Positions 41,501 through 47,500 of a stretch of 64,000 nucleotides of DNA are shown here, piece after piece. A model generated the notes under the pieces. That model saw nothing but the letters and a program-made list of their open reading frames with translations, ran no database searches and was not told where the DNA came from. Source of the stretch: Glandiceps talaboti (lineage: Eukaryota; Hemichordata; Enteropneusta; Spengelidae); contig NC_135566.1 of NCBI RefSeq assembly GCF_964340395.1, forward strand, positions 22,540,635-22,604,634, written 5' to 3'. The position numbers and the translations under genes were made by a program. Numbering within the stretch: the first letter of the stretch is position 1; every line of letters starts with the position of its first letter.

Positions 41501-44500
41501 CACTTACGTACCCATCCCTATTAAAGTTTAAAGTTTAAAGTTTATTCATTTTCTAAAGCGCCTTTTCTATTTATTTGTTCACATGTACATATTATAATTT
41601 ATATACAAAAAAAGTCTTGCCAATTTTGGTCAAAAACTTATATCTTGTAACTGCATGGTGAATGAGGTTGAAACTTAGTGAGAACGTTTCTGGAGGTGTT
41701 ATTTTGAAGTTATTGTTAAAAACATTATGACACAATTGGCCCTGGCAACAAAGGCCATGCCCTTAGCAACAGCAAAATGATGCATATTACAAAGGTAGTA
41801 TGTACAGCGCTTTTGAATATTAATAAATATTTCTCAACTAGACATCCAAGGTAAAGCACCCACCAATTACCATGGCAATCAATCCAAAAGTTTTTGACTT
41901 TAAGTTGTTTACACACTATAATTCCTACCTTTTTTCCATGATCAATCAATAAAATATTGAAGAGTTTACATTGATTTCATAGAGAAAGAAGAAAACATGA
42001 CAATATTAAATAATTGTCAACTCTTTGTTTTAGCTGCTTCAATCTCTATTTTTTACTTCAGTGCATGTTAGACTTGTCATACATGTAGTTTATGTTACTC
42101 TAATACATATTTCAGTGCATGTTAGACTTGTCATACATGTAGTTTATGTTACTCTAATACATATTTCAGTGCATGTTAGACTTGTCATACATGTAGTTTA
42201 TGTTACTCTAATACATATTTCAGTGCATGTTAGACTTGTCATACATGTAGTTTATGTTACTCTAATACATATTTCAGTGCATGTTAGACTTGTCATACAT
42301 GTAGTTTATGTTACTCTAATACATATTTCAGTGCATGTTAGACTTGTCATACATGTAGTTTATGTTACTCTAATACATATTTCAGTGCATGTTAGACTTG
42401 TCATACATGCAGTTTATGTTACTCTAATACATATTTCAGTGCATGTTAGACTTGTCATACATGTAGTTTATGTTACTCTAATACATACTTCATATGTATA
42501 CGTTGTGTTATTCTTGTGTCATCTGTCGTTTTCGTTCAATGTTGGCATGTCAATGTTTTATCAGAAAATAGTTATCCAAATATTTTGACATTAATGCTCA
42601 CTTGGCATAATCTCGCTAAATATTGATAATTTATATTAGTTACATTGTAGGTGACTGATTGGTTGTTTTTTTTGTGTGGAGATCAATGCCGATTGATGAT
42701 ATGCTATTGAGCATGAGGTGAGTTGTGAATCAGGGTTTTTACCCCAAAATATATTCATGAGCAACCTCATTCATGTGGTAACAACATTCATATGAAGGTT
42801 TTGGGATCTTGTCACTGGCACTCACAACAGAGTGCATATTTCCAGAGCTGTGGATCGGATTTAATGATTAGGTCAAATTTCATCATACATGTACATTCCA
42901 GTATCGTTATTTTGCGGCTCGACAGACCTAATTTGCGGGTTGTTCAAATGACAATTATTTGTATAAAATCATCCAAAACATATATATGTTTACAAAAAAT
43001 AATGACAAATGAATACATATAAACGTAAATAATGTGTATGAGCACATACATGTAAGTATTCAGTCAATGGTGGTCAACCTCACTATGATAATGATTAAAC
43101 AATGGTGGTCAACCTCACTACGATGATGATTAAACAATGGTGGTCAACCTCACTATGATGATGATTAAACAATGGTGGTCAACCTCACTATGATGATGAT
43201 TAAACAATGGTGGTCAACCTCACTATGATGATGATGATTAAACAATGGTGGTCAACCTCACTATGATGATGATTAAACAATGGTGGTCAACCTCACTACG
43301 ATGATGATTAAACAATGGTGGTCAACCTCACTATGATGATGATGATTAAACAATGGTGGTCAACCTCACTATGATGATGATTAAACAATGGTGGTCAACC
43401 TCACTACGATGATGATTAAACAATGGTGGTCAACCTCACTATGATGATGATTAAACAATGGTGGTCAACCTCACTACGATGATGATTAAACAATGGTGGT
43501 CAACCTCACTATGATGATGATTAAACAATGGTGGTCAACCTCACTACGATGATGATTAAACAATGGTGGTCAACCTCACTATGATGATGATTAAACAATG
43601 GTGGTCAACCTCACTATGATGATGATTAAACAATGGTGGTCAACCTCACTACGATGATGATTAAACAATGGTGGTCAACCTCACTATGATGATGATTAAA
43701 CAATGGTGGTCAACCTCACTACGATGATGATTAAACAATGGTGGTCAACCTCACTATGATGATGATTAAACAATGGTGGTCAACCTCACTACGATGATGA
43801 TTAAACAATGGTGGTCAACCTCACTATGATGATGATTAAACAATGGTGGTCAACCTCACTATGATGATGATTAAACAATGGTGGTCAACCTCACTATGAT
43901 GATGATTAAACAATGGTGGTCAACCTCACTACGATGATGATTAAACAATGGTGGTCAACCTCACTATGATGATGATTAAACAATGGTGGTCAACCTCACT
44001 ATGATGATGATTAAACAATGGTGGTCAACCTGATGATTAATTTTTTTAGTATTATAGTAATGACAATACTATAGACAAAATTACTGGATGTACAGATTAT
44101 TCAATTATTCATTATTCACTTTCAAGGTTGTGGCTGTTCCACTATTCCTTTCTGTTCTTCAGTGATGTACATGTAACTACTGCCTGTACTGTGGTCAGGG
44201 TAGTGTGTGGGAGCCAATGTGTAACTAGTCAGACTAATTTGATTGTATAAGATACATTTGTAATCTTGATGTTTTTTAAAACAACAGGACCACTTTCTGT
44301 TATCAGTAAGAGTTGTTTCAATCTGATTAGAATCCGATGTAGATGTCGGCTAATCGTTCACTGCTATTTTACCTTTATTATTTTGCCTGAATTGACCTTC
44401 GTGGTACATGTTCACGTTTTTATCCTGATAGCCTCCTCTACATCTGAACTGGCGCCCATGCCCACGCCGTTCTGCTGGGTGAGCCACACAACCAATTTGG

Positions 44501-47500
44501 TTGCGTCTTACGCATTGAATATCAACAAACAACATTGCGTTACTTGTGCACACAGGCAACTGACAACACACTGAATATCAACAAACAACATGGCGTTACT
44601 TGTGCACACAGGCAACTGACAACGTACAAATTATTTGAACTGTAAAAAAATTCAGTGATTGTATTACCCTATATTTACGGTAATTTAAGAATTTTTGTTT
44701 AGATGCATTTCGTCTTATCTACATGTTAGTTACATTCGAACGCATTTCCCGGGTAGTGTTCATGTTTATCTCAGCGAATGTGTACATGTTCTCTGTAGTA
44801 CTCTTCTTCTCGAATGTAAAGTAGTCATGAAGTACTGTACGATTCATAGAAATATTTGTTGTGTTATATGAACTCAGAAAAGGGGAAATTTAAGAAATAA
44901 TTTCTAAAAAACGTCCTTATCATGAACATTTCGGTTGCTTCATATTGCATTGCGTACACTATAAACTGTCTGTGTGTCCCCTAGACGTTCTGTTTCACGA
45001 GCTTCTATAACACATGTATTACAGAGTACGCGTTCATCCTTATAACATGTATGTATGTGTCTACATGATAACGCTATGTTCGAACGTACTCAGACGAAAT
45101 GTATAGAGGTACCATCAAATTACATTTAAATATACTAATATAATCACTGAATTTGTTTACAGTTGAAACATTTACAACGTTGTCAGCTGCCTGTGCTTGT
45201 GCACACGGAGAACGTGATTTTGTGGTGTCTGTGTCCGTTTGTAGTTTCATTCGATCCTAATGTAAGGTCACTTTTGACATGGGCATGGGTGCCAGTTCAG
45301 ATGTAGAGGAGGCGATTAGGATAAAAAAGTAAAAATGTACCAAGAAGGTCAATTCAGGCAAAATAACGAAGGTAAAATAGCAATGAATGATTAGCTAAAA
45401 CTACATCGGATTTTAATCAGATTGGAGTAACAGTTGTTTTAGAGATAAGTTGGTCCACTCATGGTCCACTGTCGTCTGTGTTACAGTCAACAGTTAATGT
45501 TATGTAATCATTTAAAGTACATTGTAATAGTGGAATTGAGATATTTTCTGAGGTCAATGCTATGCTAACTATAATGATTGTTTTAAAATAGCCATCACGT
45601 TTAGGGGTGGGGGTATAATACACAAAATTATGTGTGCAATTAGCCCAGCACATAGGTTCTATCGAATAATACAGTGCATGTCGCATGTGACCTGCACAAT
45701 AAGTTACCTCCGGTGGCCAGCGAACAAGTTTCTTTGATTTTGAAAGGTAAGTAAAAATAGTGACCCGCAGTCCGCACAATAGTTACACTCACTTCCCCAC
45801 AGTAACCCGCAGCGGCCTGCAACCTGCACTACAGTTACATTCCCAGGCCCGCAGCAACCCACAGCAGCCCGCAACCTGAACAAAGTTACCCGCAGCGACC
45901 CGCATCCTCAACAAAGTGACCCACAGCGGCCCGCAACCCGCACCGGTCCTACTAATTTACGCCTGGGACTGCCCGGACGCTGCCCGGGCCAAATGTAGGA
46001 ATCTTCTTGCTGTTCTCGGTGCAGATTACTGCTTTTAAACCAAAACAAATCTTTGTCGCAGCAAAAAGCAGAGTGTGAAGAGTTGAAAACACCGTTTTTA
46101 CACACAACAAAATCCACGACCAAGCGATCTTCTTTCAGGACGACATTTTGATAGTCAGACTCGACCATTCTATGATAGGGGTGCCAGGAAAGTTAACTTT
46201 GACGTGTGTAAGAACACATGCATGTTTGTGACACAAATATTTCACCATCCTTTTGTAATTACACAGAAAGTCTCATGGCAAACATCCACGACTGTTGACA
46301 GTTTCTATATCGGGCGTTGCATGCAGTACTAAAAACTTTTCCGCCCATGCTAAAAATCCTGCAACCCCTCCTACAGAATAGTCGAGTCTTGAGTTCAAGA
46401 TGGTGTTCAGTTTACTGAGTTAGTAGCGCAGGAACAGGGGTGCAATGTACGAGTATAAAGTTGGCGTCAGATTCAGATTCAGATTAAGCTAGCGTCATAT
46501 TGAGCGTCAGATTCAGCGTCAGATAGCGTCAGATCCGAAGACACCCGACGGACTCAATCAAACCTGAAATATTACTGTTGAGACATTCCATCTTCCATCA
46601 AAAAGTTGTGAAGCAGAATCTTTCCCTGTAGTCTCAACGGTATTATTTCAGTTTTGATTGAGTACATCGGGTGTCTTCGGATCTGACACTATCTGATGCT
46701 GAATCTGATGCTCAATATGACGCTAGCTGAATCTGAATCTGAATCTGACGCCAACTTTATACTCGTGTGCAATGTTTGTGTGATAAAACGGTGTTTTAAG
46801 CATTTACAAATCTATTTTTGCGTGATAGTAATTATCTTATATCTGTAGTGTGGAAATCTGTGATTAAAATGGTAAGCACACTTCGACTTTGCGCCCGGGC
46901 AGTCCTGGGCACAGGCACTCGAATCAATGTGTATGATTTAAAAAAAAAAAATGTATGTAAATAAGTCTTATTTACATACAATACACATTTTTTTTTCTAC
47001 ACATTGATTTGAGTGCCTATGGTCCCGGGCATAAATTAGTAGGACCCACCCACACAATAGTTACACTCGTACATCCACATGTATGTATACAGGATGGCAG
47101 GAACAGTAGCATGGTTGGTAAAGTAATGTTCCCACCAAATACCAAGGCAATCGGTTGAGCACACACACACAAAGACAGACATACATAAAGGTAGCTGCAA
47201 TAATTGTAGCGTCTTGTAGCGTCTTGTTGCGGTTTTGTGGGTTTTTTCGTCTGTTTTGGTGACTTTTTAAGTTTTTGTGTTAGGTGCGGGTGCGGGTTAA
47301 ACACAAAAACTTAACAAGCGACCTATCGGTCAGAATAGCTCCGCTGTTTGTTTTTTTAATTTAATTTTTTATTTTGGTGACATGTAGAAGTGGTTCAGGT
47401 CTTCACTATGCAGTTTTGTTTTAGCGATGCAATAAAGTGGTTAGTGGTTTCATATGATGTCTCACTATAAAACACATTTTACACAGAAGTTGGTAATGTA

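Larger units (their letters stand above)
45945..47046. mobile_element. possible 1.1-kb element with GC-rich inverted ends
   Basis: The left end GGTCCTACTAATTTACGCC and the right end ATAAATTAGTAGGACC are inverted, each adjoining CCCGGGC/CTGGGACTGCCCGG words. Within it lie the coding-like fragment (46001-46168), the 318-bp palindrome (46449-46766) and a smaller palindrome (46893-47030). The boundaries are inferred. Confidence 0.45.

Noticed and set aside
42061-42588. 175-residue frame of 18-residue repeats
   Set aside because: It is produced by the 54-bp array; the period is a multiple of three and no splice or start context supports translation.
44266-44574. 102-residue plus-strand frame
   Set aside because: It lies on the arm of the foldback element and its direct duplication; no protein motif.
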